DNA of 64,000 nt from Chryseobacterium sp. LJ668 (lineage in GTDB: Bacteria; Bacteroidota; Bacteroidia; Flavobacteriales; Weeksellaceae), in contig NZ_CP080443.1 in NCBI RefSeq assembly GCF_019613955.1, positions 2,217,001 through 2,281,000 of the forward strand, given 5' to 3'. Below are positions 19,014 to 28,646 of the stretch, one piece after another. Every line of letters starts with the position of its first letter. Positions within the stretch are counted from its first letter, which is position 1. The notes under the pieces are model-generated. The model had not been told where the DNA came from, did no database searches, and worked only from the letters and a program-made list of their open reading frames with translations. The translations under genes were made by a program, and so were the position numbers.

Positions 19014-19802
19014 ATGATTCATCAATTAGCTGCCGTTGATAAACGTGCAAAAATCAGTAAAAATGTAATTGTAGAACCCTTTACTACCATTGCAGGTGAT
19101 GTGGAAATAGGTGAAGGTACCTGGATCGGCTCTAATGTAACCATTATGGATGGTGCAAGAATTGGAAAAAACTGCAGAATCTTCCCCGGAACCGTTATTT
19201 CTGCTATTCCTCAGGATCTGAAATTTGACGGAGAAGATACCCAGACGATCATCGGTGACGAAACCACAATCAGAGAATGTGTTACCGTCAACAGAGGAAC
19301 AAAAGCTTTAGGTTATACTAAAATTGGTGACAACTGTCTGATTATGGCAACTTCGCACATTGCACATGACTGTATTATTGGTGATCATGTAATCATTGTA
19401 AATGGTTGCGGAATTGCCGGTCACGTAGAAATAGGTGACTTTACCGTTATGGGTGGCTTAAGTGCCGTTCACCAGTTTGGGAAAATCGGTAAGCATGTAA
19501 TGATCTCCGGTGGTACTTTGGTAAGAAAAGACATTCCACCCTATGTAAAAGTTGCCCGTGAGCCAATGTCATATGCAGGAATCAATTCTGTGGGTTTAAG
19601 AAGAAGAGGGTTTACCAACGATAAGATTTTTGAAATTCAGAAAATTTACAGAGCGATCTTTCAAATGAAAATGAATGTCTCACAGGCAGTTTCTCACATC
19701 GAAAAAGAAATGCTACCTACCGCAGAAAGAGACGAAATTCTGCAGTTTATCCAAAATTCTCCGAGAGGTATCGTAAAAGGATACGGAACTGGAAAAGAAT
19801 AA
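19014..19802 (+). CDS. lpxA: Acyl-ACP--UDP-N-acetylglucosamine O-acyltransferase LpxA
   Basis: 262 residues, normal length, trimeric left-handed beta-helix. It catalyses the first step of lipid A synthesis, moving a 3-hydroxyacyl chain to the 3-OH of UDP-GlcNAc. Hexapeptide repeats fill the first 190 residues; the active-site histidine is in TSHIAHDC (His118), and GLSAVHQFGKIG and the helical C-terminus are standard. Its ATG follows the fabZ stop with no gap, so the three lipid A genes are one translationally coupled operon. Confidence 0.95.
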   Translation: MIHQLAAVDKRAKISKNVIVEPFTTIAGDVEIGEGTWIGSNVTIMDGARIGKNCRIFPGTVISAIPQDLKFDGEDTQTIIGDETTIRECVTVNRGTKALGYTKIGDNCLIMATSHIAHDCIIGDHVIIVNGCGIAGHVEIGDFTVMGGLSAVHQFGKIGKHVMISGGTLVRKDIPPYVKVAREPMSYAGINSVGLRRRGFTNDKIFEIQKIYRAIFQMKMNVSQAVSHIEKEMLPTAERDEILQFIQNSPRGIVKGYGTGKE

Positions 19803-19816
19803 CTTAATTTGAAATA

Positions 19817-20170
19817 ATGAAAACTCTACTATTGATTTTCACGGCATTTTCAGTATTTGCTTTCGGGCAGAAAAGAAATTTAGATATTGAAACTAAAGAT
19901 TCTGTAGCAGTAAAAAATGTAAATTCAATATTAGATTATTCCAAAAAGACATATTTCGCTTCTGATAAAGCTTTAAGCTTAAAATCAGAAATTGAGAATA
20001 ATGTCAATCAATTATTAATCAATAAAAATAACTTTGACAACATAAATGGTGTTCGATATGGTGGTTATACCACACCTTGGTCTTTAGCAGACCTAAGATT
20101 AAACACTGCCGGTTCACAACACATCAGAACAATAACGACGATCCCGGTTTATAACTCAAATAAAAAATAA
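19817..20170 (+). CDS. Small secreted protein of unknown function
   Basis: 117 residues. The first 17 residues (MKTLLLIFTAFSVFAFG) are a clear signal peptide ending in a Q-start typical of flavobacterial exported proteins. The rest is polar, with no cysteine pairs or domain I recognise. It lies 14 bases after lpxA and 13 bases before efp on the same strand, so it is likely co-transcribed. Its place between lipid A and translation genes gives no firm hint of function. No ribosome-binding Shine-Dalgarno sequence is obvious. Confidence 0.65.
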   Translation: MKTLLLIFTAFSVFAFGQKRNLDIETKDSVAVKNVNSILDYSKKTYFASDKALSLKSEIENNVNQLLINKNNFDNINGVRYGGYTTPWSLADLRLNTAGSQHIRTITTIPVYNSNKK

Positions 20171-20183
20171 CAAATTATAAATA

Positions 20184-20750
20184 ATGGCAACAAGTAACGA
20201 TATAAGAAAAGGTCTTTGCATAGAATTTAGCAATGATATCTTTAAAGTAATCGAATTTATGCACGTGAAACCAGGTAAAGGTCCTGCTTTCGTAAGAACA
20301 AAAATGAAGTCTGTAACCAACGGAAAAGTGCTTGATAATACTTTTTCTGCAGGACACAAAATTGACGAAGTAAAGGTAATCACCAGAAAATTCCAATATC
20401 TTTATGATGATGAGAATGGTTTCCACTTTATGAATAACGAGGATTTTTCTCAATTATATTTGGGTAAAGAAATGATTGAAAACTCTAATCTCATGAAAGC
20501 AGGTGAAGAAGTTACAATTATTTTAAAGGAAGCTGATGAGACTCCTTTATCTGCAGAACTTCCTCAGTCTGTGTACCTAGAAGTAATAGAAGCTGATCCG
20601 GGTGTAAAAGGTAATACTGCAACCAACGCTTTAAAAAACGCTATCGTTGAAACAGGAGCAAGAGTAATGGTTCCTTTATTTATTGAAGCGGGCGACAAAA
20701 TCAAGGTAAGCACAGAAGACGGTTCTTACTTAGAAAGAGTAAAAGAATAA
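20184..20750 (+). CDS. efp: Translation elongation factor EF-P
   Basis: 188 residues, three-domain tRNA-shaped factor that relieves ribosome stalling at polyproline. Domain I carries the tip loop HVKPGKGPAF with Lys32 where E. coli has the beta-lysylated Lys34; whether it is modified cannot be told. Domain III contains the EF-P signature region DPGVKGNTATNALKNAIVET. It follows the small secreted protein by 13 bases and is followed by a terminator. Confidence 0.95.
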   Translation: MATSNDIRKGLCIEFSNDIFKVIEFMHVKPGKGPAFVRTKMKSVTNGKVLDNTFSAGHKIDEVKVITRKFQYLYDDENGFHFMNNEDFSQLYLGKEMIENSNLMKAGEEVTIILKEADETPLSAELPQSVYLEVIEADPGVKGNTATNALKNAIVETGARVMVPLFIEAGDKIKVSTEDGSYLERVKE

Positions 20751-20768
20751 GTATTCAAAAATAATATG

Positions 20769-20807
20769 AAGCTGAAAGTATAATAACTTTCAGCTTTCAT
20801 TTTTTTA
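20769..20807 (+). terminator. Rho-independent terminator after efp
   Basis: 11-bp inverted repeat AAGCTGAAAGT / ACTTTCAGCTT with a six-base loop, then a T run. It ends the lpx-efp transcript. Confidence 0.85.
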
Positions 20808-20825
20808 TGGCAGCTATTGTAGTTT

Positions 20826-20846
20826 ATCCTGAGCTTGTCGAAGGAT
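20826..20846. repeat. Short dispersed intergenic motif (CCTGAGCTTGTCGAAGG)
   Basis: The segment has complementary ends (ATCCT / AGGAT) and matches from memory a motif often seen between genes in many bacterial genomes. Only one copy is in this window, so repeat status here rests on recall. Confidence 0.35.
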
Positions 20847-20940
20847 TCCCAAATCGGGCTGCGATTTAGACCGTAAACAAATCTTGTCTAAGCTCAAAAC
20901 CTTAACAAGATTGATTAAACTAAAAACATCATTAGAAAAT

Positions 20941-21843
20941 ATGACGTTTCATCAGCCACAAAAACTGAAAACCATAGCAGATCTTATCGGGGCAAAATTT
21001 GTAGGTTCCGAAGACTTTCCTATTTTAGGAACAAACGAAATTCACAGAGTGAAATCCGGCGAAATTGTTTTCGTCAATCATCCGAAATATTACGACAAAG
21101 CTTTAAACTCTGCTGCTACTATTATCCTAATCGATAAAGAAGTAGAGTGTCCGGAAGGAAAAGCACTTTTAGTTTCGCAAGATCCGTTTAGGGATTTCAA
21201 TAAAATTAATACTCACTTCACCAGAATCTATAATTTCACCGAAGAAAGGCACGATATCGAAATCGGTGAGGGTACAAAAATCCATCCTTCCGCAGTTCTT
21301 GGAAACAATATTACCATTGGAAAAAACACATTGATTTTTCCAAATGTTGTCATCGGAGACCGCACCGTAATCGGAGATAATGTAATTATACAATCTAACA
21401 CTGTTTTAGGAGGCGATGCATTTTATTACAGAAAATTAGATGGAAATTTTGACCGTTTAATTTCGGTAGGAAACGTCATCATTGAAAACCATGTAGAAAT
21501 CGGCAACAGCTGTACTATTGACAGAGGAGTTACAGATTCTACGGTCATTGGCGAAGGTTCGGTTTTAGATAATCAGATTCAAATCGGTCACGATACGGTG
21601 ATTGGCAAAAAGTGCCTTATTGCTTCTCAAGTAGGTATTGCAGGCTGTTGTATAATAGGTGACGAAGTTACTTTATGGGGACAGGTCGGTATTGCTTCAG
21701 GTAACAGTATTGAAAGCGGTTCTGTAATTTTAGGAAAAACAGGAGTCAACAGAGATCTTAAAAAAGGTACCTATATCGGGATGTTTGCAGAAGATTTTAA
21801 AACATATCTCAAAAAAGAGGTGAAACTCAGAAATCTCGAATAA
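20941..21843 (+). CDS. LpxD-like N-acyltransferase (second copy)
   Basis: 300-residue hexapeptide acyltransferase homologous to LpxD: an N-terminal uridine-binding-like domain (1-100), a left-handed beta-helix, and a histidine at the catalytic position (His217 in QIGHDTVIG). It differs from true LpxD in that GGDGFGF is replaced by GGDAFYYR (158-165) and the C-terminal helix is short. Bacteroidota often carry this second LpxD-like gene between efp and sucD. It may acylate another nucleotide sugar or have altered chain choice. I start at the ATG at 20941; an upstream TTG at 20884 would add 19 basic residues absent from the family. Confidence 0.8.
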   Translation: MTFHQPQKLKTIADLIGAKFVGSEDFPILGTNEIHRVKSGEIVFVNHPKYYDKALNSAATIILIDKEVECPEGKALLVSQDPFRDFNKINTHFTRIYNFTEERHDIEIGEGTKIHPSAVLGNNITIGKNTLIFPNVVIGDRTVIGDNVIIQSNTVLGGDAFYYRKLDGNFDRLISVGNVIIENHVEIGNSCTIDRGVTDSTVIGEGSVLDNQIQIGHDTVIGKKCLIASQVGIAGCCIIGDEVTLWGQVGIASGNSIESGSVILGKTGVNRDLKKGTYIGMFAEDFKTYLKKEVKLRNLE

Positions 21844-21880
21844 CAATTGCTTGTTTTATCCAAAATCAAAGAAAAATAAG

Positions 21881-21888
21881 TAAATTTG
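21881..21888 (+). promoter_or_regulatory. -7 promoter element TAAATTTG for sucD
   Basis: Exact TAnnTTTG match, 46 bases before the sucD ATG. Confidence 0.65.
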
Positions 21889-21933
21889 TGAGCATTAATA
21901 AAAAGTCAAAAAATAAATTAAAACAACAATAAA

Positions 21934-22806
21934 ATGTCAATTTTAGTAAACAAAGATTCTAAAGTAATTGTACAAGGTTTTACAGGTAACGAAGGTACTT
22001 TCCATGCAGGTCAGATGATTGAATACGGAACTAACGTAGTAGGCGGTGTTACTCCAGGAAAAGGGGGAAGCGAGCACTTAGGAAAGCCGGTATTTAATAC
22101 GGTTGCCGATGCTGTTTCAAAAGCCGGGGCTAATGTAAGTATCATTTTTGTGCCGCCTGCATTTGCTGCAGATGCTATCATGGAAGCTGCTGAAGCAGGT
22201 ATCAAAGTAATCGTTTGTATTACAGAAGGTATTCCGGTTGCAGATATGGTAAAAGTAAAATCTTATATCGCTGACAGAGAATGCAGATTGATCGGGCCAA
22301 ACTGCCCGGGAATCATCACTTCTGATGAAGCTAAAATTGGTATTATGCCAGGTTTCGTTTTCAAAAAAGGAAAAGTGGGGATCGTTTCAAAATCAGGAAC
22401 TCTTACTTACGAAGCTGCTGATCAGGTTGTAAAAGCTGGTTACGGTGTTTCTACAGCAATCGGAATTGGCGGTGACCCGATCATCGGGACTACGACAAGA
22501 GAAGCTTTAGAATTATTCATCAACGATCCGGAGACTGAAGCGGTTGTAATGATCGGTGAGATCGGTGGTGGTCTTGAAGCTGAGGCTGCAAGATGGTATA
22601 AAGCAAGTGGTTCTACAAAGCCGGTAGTTGGTTTTATCGCCGGACAAACTGCTCCTAAAGGCAGAACAATGGGTCACGCTGGTGCTATTGTTGGAGGTGA
22701 TGAAGATACAGCTCAGGCTAAAATGGAAATCATGAGAGAAAACGGTATCAATGTAGTAGATTCCCCTGCTGACATTGGTGTTACTGTAGCTAAAGTTTTA
22801 GGATAA
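21934..22806 (+). CDS. sucD: Succinate-CoA ligase, alpha subunit
   Basis: 290 residues, normal length. It binds CoA and carries the phosphorylated histidine for substrate-level phosphorylation in the citric acid cycle. Motifs are [12 protein letters not shown] at the CoA-binding Rossmann entry, [23 protein letters not shown], and GHAGAIVGG with the phosphohistidine. The beta subunit gene sucC is not in the window; split sucC/sucD is usual in flavobacteria. Own promoter element upstream. Confidence 0.96.
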   Translation: MSILVNKDSKVIVQGFTGNEGTFHAGQMIEYGTNVVGGVTPGKGGSEHLGKPVFNTVADAVSKAGANVSIIFVPPAFAADAIMEAAEAGIKVIVCITEGIPVADMVKVKSYIADRECRLIGPNCPGIITSDEAKIGIMPGFVFKKGKVGIVSKSGTLTYEAADQVVKAGYGVSTAIGIGGDPIIGTTTREALELFINDPETEAVVMIGEIGGGLEAEAARWYKASGSTKPVVGFIAGQTAPKGRTMGHAGAIVGGDEDTAQAKMEIMRENGINVVDSPADIGVTVAKVLG

Positions 22807-22921
22807 TAACAAATTATATGAAATCGCCTTTACTGTTTGGTAATAAAATACTGATGGAGATAGGCGATAACATACTTTGTCCCGGTTATTCGGGATGACT
22901 TTAAAAATAATACAAATTACA

Positions 22922-23599
22922 ATGAAAAAATTTTTATTACTATCAGCTTTAGCACTTTCTGCCACATCTTTCGCGCAGATCGATTTCAGCAGCACAAGAT
23001 TTGGTGTTACTGCTGGTGGAAACTATTCCAGAGTTAAAAACGCACACAATCCTTCCGGAGCAAGATTTGCTTTTCAGGGTGGTGTTTTGGCATTAATCCC
23101 GATGGGTGGTGCTAATCAGTTTTATCTTCAACCTGAGGTTACCTACTACGGAGCGGGAGAATCCGGTAAAGATAAAAATGCTAAAAATGCCGATGGTTAT
23201 GATGCAATGTATGCGAATAATTATCTGAGTGTGCCGATTTACTTCAAAGGATATTTTTCTGAAGCAGAATCAGAATTTTTTGGAATGATCGGTCCGAGAT
23301 TTAATTTTTTATTAAGTCAGAATGTTAAGAACGTACCTGCAGGAAGACCTTATTATGACCCTGATGTGAGTGTTCCTGAGAATCCACAAATCAGCGGAAA
23401 AGCAAGCAGCTTTAATTTTGCAGTTGGTATAGGAGTAGGATATAGCTACAAAAGACAGCTCGAATTGGCTTTGAAATATGACTTGGGGGTTTCCAATACT
23501 TACCCGAATCTGATTGAAGATTTTACCAAAGACCCGAATACGGCAAAAAAGAAATCTGAGCAGGTTCTTAGCTTAAGTTTAAGTTATATTTTTGAATAA
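22922..23599 (+). CDS. Outer-membrane beta-barrel protein (PorT-like porin family)
   Basis: 225 residues with a signal peptide (MKKFLLLSALALSATSFAQ) and then a series of amphipathic strands: FGVTAGGNYSRVKN, FYLQPEVTYYG, YLSVPIYFKGY, FNFAVGIGVGYSY, LSLSYIFE. This is the outer-membrane protein beta-barrel family common in Bacteroidota. The last residue pattern (aromatic-rich final strand) fits insertion by BAM. Function unknown. I start at the ATG at 22922, where the signal peptide begins; an ATG at 22877 would put 15 extra residues before it. Confidence 0.82.
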   Translation: MKKFLLLSALALSATSFAQIDFSSTRFGVTAGGNYSRVKNAHNPSGARFAFQGGVLALIPMGGANQFYLQPEVTYYGAGESGKDKNAKNADGYDAMYANNYLSVPIYFKGYFSEAESEFFGMIGPRFNFLLSQNVKNVPAGRPYYDPDVSVPENPQISGKASSFNFAVGIGVGYSYKRQLELALKYDLGVSNTYPNLIEDFTKDPNTAKKKSEQVLSLSLSYIFE

Positions 23600-23623
23600 G
23601 AATTTTTAATTCAAGACATAAAG

Positions 23624-23656
23624 AATCCCGGGATGTTTATCTCGGGATTTTTGTTT
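23624..23656 (+). terminator. Rho-independent terminator after the beta-barrel gene
   Basis: Inverted repeat AATCCCGGGAT / ATCTCGGGATT with a four-base loop, followed by TTTTGTTTT. Confidence 0.75.
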
Positions 23657-23677
23657 TATATCAGAATTTTATGTAGT

Positions 23678-24988
23678 CTAACTTCTGATCCACTTCCAAA
23701 TCTCCTTTAACGTAGCCTTATTTCCGTACATTAAAATTCCCACTCTATATATTTTACCGGCTAAGAAAATCATAAAAATTGTCGTTGCCAGTAATAAGAA
23801 AATTGATAAAGCAATTTCCCAGGCAGGAACACCATAAGGTATTCTGGCAATCATTGCAACAGGTGAAGTAAAAGGGATAATAGATAACCAAAACCCTAAA
23901 GGTCCGTCAGGATTATTCATCAAAGAAAAACTTCCGTACATCCCCAACGTTAAAGGTAAAATAGCAAATAAAGTAAACTGCTGTGTTTCTGTCTCATTAT
24001 CAACTGCAGAGCCGATTGCTGCGTAGATTGAGCTGTAAAAGATATATCCTAAAAGAAAAAATACAATAAATACAAATATGATCAAAGGAAAATTTAAATC
24101 CAGTAAACTGTGGGAAACCTGTGTCGCAATCTGTGCAATGTCAAGTTTGTCGGATATTTCTGCATCGCCACCGGGTATATTCTTCTGAATTGATGAAAAA
24201 CCGGTATTCAAAATTAAGGCTCCGACTACAGACATGCTAATCCAGATAATAAACTGAGTAAGAGCAACCATCGTTACGCCCAGTATTTTTCCCATCATTA
24301 GTTCAAAAGGCTTTACGGAAGAGATGATAATTTCTACTACTCTGTTGTTCTTTTCTTCCAAAACACTTCTCATAACCCGTACTCCGTAAATGATAATGAA
24401 CATAAATGTAACATACATCAATCCTAGGCTCAACCCGGTCTTTACTCCGAAAGCAAGATCAGAATCTTCTTTATTATCTTCAGAAACATTAATGGTTTTC
24501 AGTTCAAAACTTTTGTCAAGATTATCAAGCTGCGATTCTGCTATTCCTAACTGTTTGATCTTCTCTTTCTTAATTACGTTACTGATATCGGAGATGATTC
24601 TTTGTTTGGTATCAAGACCGATTTTTGTGTTGACAATCAATCTTATATTTTTTTCTAAATCATCAAAATTCTGACTCATTATCTGGGGCAATATCAAAAT
24701 TCCATCTAAAGACTCATTGCCTTTGAGGTTTTGGATTTTTGATTTTTCATCAGCGATAGGAATAAAAATATACTCCAATTTATCATTAGATTTAAGCTGA
24801 TTTTTGAAAAGTCCACTGTTGTCAACTACTTCAATCACATTATGCGACTCGTTGGCTTTAAACATCAATCCGATTACAGCCCCGAAACCGATAATCATTA
24901 AAGGAGCCAGTAGAGTAAGTAAAATGAAAGATTTTTTCTTTACCTGTGTAAGAAATTCTCTTTTTGTAATTAAATATATATTGTTCAT
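23678..24988 (-). CDS. ABC-2 type transporter permease (NatB/YhaP-like)
   Basis: 436-residue membrane subunit. One helix near the N-terminus (about 20-40), a large extracytoplasmic domain (about 45-180), then five helices from about 185 to 430. Segments such as EEKNNRVVEIIISSVKPFEL and MGKILGV are typical of ABC-2 permeases of the NatB group, which export ions, drugs or lipids. It starts five bases after the stop of the ATPase gene, so the two form one exporter. The substrate is unknown. Confidence 0.85.
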   Translation of the reverse strand: MNNIYLITKREFLTQVKKKSFILLTLLAPLMIIGFGAVIGLMFKANESHNVIEVVDNSGLFKNQLKSNDKLEYIFIPIADEKSKIQNLKGNESLDGILILPQIMSQNFDDLEKNIRLIVNTKIGLDTKQRIISDISNVIKKEKIKQLGIAESQLDNLDKSFELKTINVSEDNKEDSDLAFGVKTGLSLGLMYVTFMFIIIYGVRVMRSVLEEKNNRVVEIIISSVKPFELMMGKILGVTMVALTQFIIWISMSVVGALILNTGFSSIQKNIPGGDAEISDKLDIAQIATQVSHSLLDLNFPLIIFVFIVFFLLGYIFYSSIYAAIGSAVDNETETQQFTLFAILPLTLGMYGSFSLMNNPDGPLGFWLSIIPFTSPVAMIARIPYGVPAWEIALSIFLLLATTIFMIFLAGKIYRVGILMYGNKATLKEIWKWIRS

Positions 24989-24993
24989 AAAAT

Positions 24994-25905
24994 TTAAGAA
25001 TGATTACCAACGGCATTTATAAACACTTCATTCATGCTCGGGATTTTCTCGTCAAATGATCTTACTTTCCCGGCTTGTACAAGATCAAGCAAGATATCAT
25101 TCTGACTGACAGTATTTTTCAGATCAAAAGAAATAAGATTGTTTTTCTCTGAAAGATTGAAAACCTCATATTTATTCTGGAAATGCTGAAGCTTTTCATT
25201 ATTCACATCAGAAAGTGTAATTCCAAAAATATTTTTTTTGAATTTTTCTCTTACGTCAAACACTCTTCCGTCAATTATTTTTTTTGAATTGTCAATCAAG
25301 GCAACATAATCACACATTTCTTCTACGCTTTCCATTCTGTGGGTAGAAAGAATAATGGTGGTTCCGTTATTTTTAAGTTCAATGATTTGATCTTTAATCA
25401 AATTTGCATTTACGGGGTCAAAACCTGAAAAGGGTTCGTCAAGAATCAATAAATGCGGTCTGTGAAGAACAGTGACCACAAACTGTATTTTCTGCGCCAT
25501 TCCTTTTGAAAGTTCAGACAGTTTCTTCTTCCACCACTGGTCGATATGTAGTTTCTCAAACCATTTTTTGGCCTCGTTCAAAGCATCACTCTTTTTCATC
25601 CCTTTCAGTTCTCCAAAGTAGAGAATCTGATCTCCGACACTCATGTTTTTATATAAACCTCTTTCTTCAGGCATATATCCGATGTCTTTGATATGATTGG
25701 GATTCAGCTTTTCTCCATTGATGAAAACATCTCCGGAATCTGCCTGTGTAATTTGATTGATAATGCGGATGAAAGATGTTTTTCCCGCTCCGTTTGGTCC
25801 CAGAAGACCATAGATACTTCCTTTCGGCACATGAATGCTAAAATCTTCCAAAGCTGTTTTCTTTCCGGCGTTGTAAGTTTTAGTAATGTGATCAGCTTTT
25901 AGCAT
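24994..25905 (-). CDS. ABC transporter ATP-binding protein (NatA-like)
   Basis: 303-residue ATPase partner of the downstream permease. The N-terminal nucleotide-binding domain (1-225) has Walker A GPNGAGKTS, the signature LSKGMAQKIQFV, Walker B LLILDEPFSGFD and the switch histidine in ILSTHRM. The LSKGM form of the signature is typical of exporters of the ABC-2 class. The last 75 residues form a small accessory domain also seen in NatA and YhaQ. First gene of the two-gene minus-strand operon. Confidence 0.92.
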   Translation of the reverse strand: MLKADHITKTYNAGKKTALEDFSIHVPKGSIYGLLGPNGAGKTSFIRIINQITQADSGDVFINGEKLNPNHIKDIGYMPEERGLYKNMSVGDQILYFGELKGMKKSDALNEAKKWFEKLHIDQWWKKKLSELSKGMAQKIQFVVTVLHRPHLLILDEPFSGFDPVNANLIKDQIIELKNNGTTIILSTHRMESVEEMCDYVALIDNSKKIIDGRVFDVREKFKKNIFGITLSDVNNEKLQHFQNKYEVFNLSEKNNLISFDLKNTVSQNDILLDLVQAGKVRSFDEKIPSMNEVFINAVGNHS

Positions 25906-25974
25906 TAAATTTTTTTTTACAATGAGTATAAAAATAATCCGAAAGTTACGGAATTAAAAGAATTTTGCTAAAAG

Positions 25975-26001
25975 AAAAAATCCTGATGTTGATCAGGATT
26001 T
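25975..26001 (-). terminator. Rho-independent terminator after the mini T9SS-CTD gene
   Basis: Perfect 10-bp inverted repeat AAATCCTGAT / ATCAGGATTT with a four-base loop, followed on the minus strand by a T run. Confidence 0.85.
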
Positions 26002-26005
26002 AATA

Positions 26006-26359
26006 TTATTGTTTTACTATTTGAGTAACCTTCTGCGTATTATCGCTGAGCATATAGCGGATCAGATACTTTCCGGGTTTTAATTTTTCAATATTGATCT
26101 CAGATCTGTTTGCATTTACATTGTAATTGGCAACCTGCGTTCCTAATATAGAATAGAATATTACTGATTTTATTTTTAGCGAAGAATCTTTAGCTTTAAC
26201 CACCAAAAAGTCTTTTGCAGGATTCGGGTATGCAGTAAGAACTCCATCATCAGACTTTTGTGATGTAGAAGAAGGTTCTTTTATTTGTGCTTTTACATTG
26301 TCGGAAAAGCCAACAAATGCGCCCATAAATATAATTAAAAGTAAAAATTTTTTCATCAA
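26006..26359 (-). CDS. Small protein consisting of a T9SS type A sorting domain
   Basis: 117 residues: a signal peptide (about 1-25, ending KAQ), a 20-residue polar linker, then a T9SS type A C-terminal sorting domain beginning LTAYPNPAKDFLVVKA and ending in a KVTQIVKQ strand. Normally this domain guides a large cargo across the outer membrane and is then removed; here almost no cargo is present. It may be a decoy, an adaptor, or a residue of a larger gene. The start could be either of the first two methionines. It is divergent from hemB. Confidence 0.8.
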   Translation of the reverse strand: MMKKFLLLIIFMGAFVGFSDNVKAQIKEPSSTSQKSDDGVLTAYPNPAKDFLVVKAKDSSLKIKSVIFYSILGTQVANYNVNANRSEINIEKLKPGKYLIRYMLSDNTQKVTQIVKQ

Positions 26360-26385
26360 CGACTATTTTGCATAATTATTATCAA

Positions 26386-26393
26386 CAAAACTA
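26386..26393 (-). promoter_or_regulatory. -7 promoter element TAGTTTTG (minus strand)
   Basis: Exact TAnnTTTG match on the minus strand, 26 bases before the ATG of the mini T9SS-CTD gene; it is back to back with the hemB promoter. Confidence 0.6.
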
Positions 26394-26438
26394 ATAAATT
26401 CTACAATCATCTGCAATAGTTTTTCGCAGAACTTATAT

Positions 26439-27464
<1,026 letters not shown>

Positions 27465-27472
27465 ATAGTTTT

Positions 27473-27541
27473 TAAGTTAAAAGTTATGAATTTTGAGTTG
27501 AAATATTTTCTCGCAACTTATAATTCATAACTTTTAACTTA
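27473..27541. repeat. Long perfect hairpin between hemB and a convergent gene
   Basis: Arms at 27473-27492 and 27522-27541 are perfect 20-base reverse complements (TAAGTTAAAAGTTATGAATT and its complement). A second inner stem (AGTTG / CAACT) extends the hairpin to about 26 pairs around a 13-base loop. It can end transcription of both flanking genes, and its AT-only sequence resembles dispersed intergenic hairpins of Chryseobacterium. Confidence 0.8.
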
Positions 27542-27544
27542 TAA

Positions 27545-28273
27545 TTATTTAAAGTCAAAGTCTTTTCCTTTGGTAAACTTTGCGGCGAAAGGAGCCTGAT
27601 TCCCGGAATACTTTAAAACAAAATGTTTTTTAGTATCCGTATCGACTTTAGCTTCAACTTCTACATCCTCTGTCTGAAAACTGACATCCAAAGCAACACC
27701 GGATTCTTTTTCTAAAACGATTTCCACACTCTCGGCATAGAATAATGAAGTACTTAAATAATTAAATTTAATATTTTTACGATACGTTTTTGATTCGGAA
27801 TCTGTAAATTCTGAATATTTCCTAAGAATTTCAATTCCCGGCGAATCTATATTGGTGATTCTTGATTTTGTAACTCCGTTGACGCGTACAGAAAGACTTT
27901 TGGCACTGTTGATATTCCCGTTAATTCCGATATTGAATAATGAAGGCAACGAAAGACCATATTCCACTATACTTTCTTTTGTAAATTCAAAATCAGGAAT
28001 CAAAGCTGAATGTTTAGGAATATTAAAAAGCTGATCTTTAACTGTTTTCAACTGTTGTTCAGAAAATAAAAAACCAATTAGATTATTATTGGTTGTTCGC
28101 CAGTTTCTGCCATTCCATTCGTAGATTTCACAAAGCAAGGTGTCTGTAGAAGAGTGGGGCAAAAGATCAATATCCTGCCATTTAAAAACTTCTTTTGCAT
28201 AAGGTCTTCGGTTGATCAGGTTAATGCCGAGATCCAATGCTAATAAATCAGTTAATTGCTGGTTATTTTCCAT
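27545..28273 (-). CDS. Beta-rich protein of unknown function
   Basis: 242 residues, no signal peptide or membrane helix, so probably cytoplasmic. The middle and end are rich in beta strands: LSLPSLFNIGINGN, SAKSLSVRVNGV, YLSTSLFYAESVEIVLEK and FVLKYSGNQAPFAAKF. I do not recognise a family with confidence. The order of a glycine-rich strand, a second strand pair and a final LKYSG-x-x-PFAAKF strand loosely recalls bacterial gasdermins, but no protease gene lies next to it and the resemblance is by eye only. It is convergent with hemB and upstream of nothing on its strand. Confidence 0.7.
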   Translation of the reverse strand: MENNQQLTDLLALDLGINLINRRPYAKEVFKWQDIDLLPHSSTDTLLCEIYEWNGRNWRTTNNNLIGFLFSEQQLKTVKDQLFNIPKHSALIPDFEFTKESIVEYGLSLPSLFNIGINGNINSAKSLSVRVNGVTKSRITNIDSPGIEILRKYSEFTDSESKTYRKNIKFNYLSTSLFYAESVEIVLEKESGVALDVSFQTEDVEVEAKVDTDTKKHFVLKYSGNQAPFAAKFTKGKDFDFK

Positions 28274-28355
28274 AAAATTTAAATTGAGATTGGTGATTTA
28301 AATGTAAGAAAAATATCAATTAATCAGATTCGTAAAAGGAAAATTTGTGTTAAAA

Positions 28356-28646
28356 TTACAACCAGCCTTTTTTGTTGTGAACATATGTATTGTCAAATTG
28401 TTCATCGCTCATAAACAGATAAATGATTCCTTCGATAAATGGGATAATTGATGCTACCCCACAAGTAACAACATTTAGTACTAATTGAATAACTCCTTCT
28501 TTTGTATATCCCAAATAGAATTTATTTAAAGCTAACCAACCGACAAGAAGACCTAAAAGTGCAGCCGGAATTTTCTTTTCTGACTTATAAGGCATATTAT
28601 TTTGTTGTTGAGTATTGCCGTCTTTTGTGTAACCGTAATTTTCCAT
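28356..28646 (-). CDS. TM2-domain membrane protein
   Basis: 96 residues. A polar N-terminus (QQQNNMPYKSEKK) is followed by a TM2 domain: helix one AALLGLLVGWLALNKFYLGY with the family's G-x-x-x-x-x-FYLG pattern, and a second helix IQLVLNVVTCGVASIIPFIE, ending IYLFMSDEQFDNTY. TM2 proteins are small two-helix proteins of unclear role, sometimes linked to membrane homeostasis. No partner gene is evident; neighbours are on other transcripts. Confidence 0.88.
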   Translation of the reverse strand: MENYGYTKDGNTQQQNNMPYKSEKKIPAALLGLLVGWLALNKFYLGYTKEGVIQLVLNVVTCGVASIIPFIEGIIYLFMSDEQFDNTYVHNKKGWL

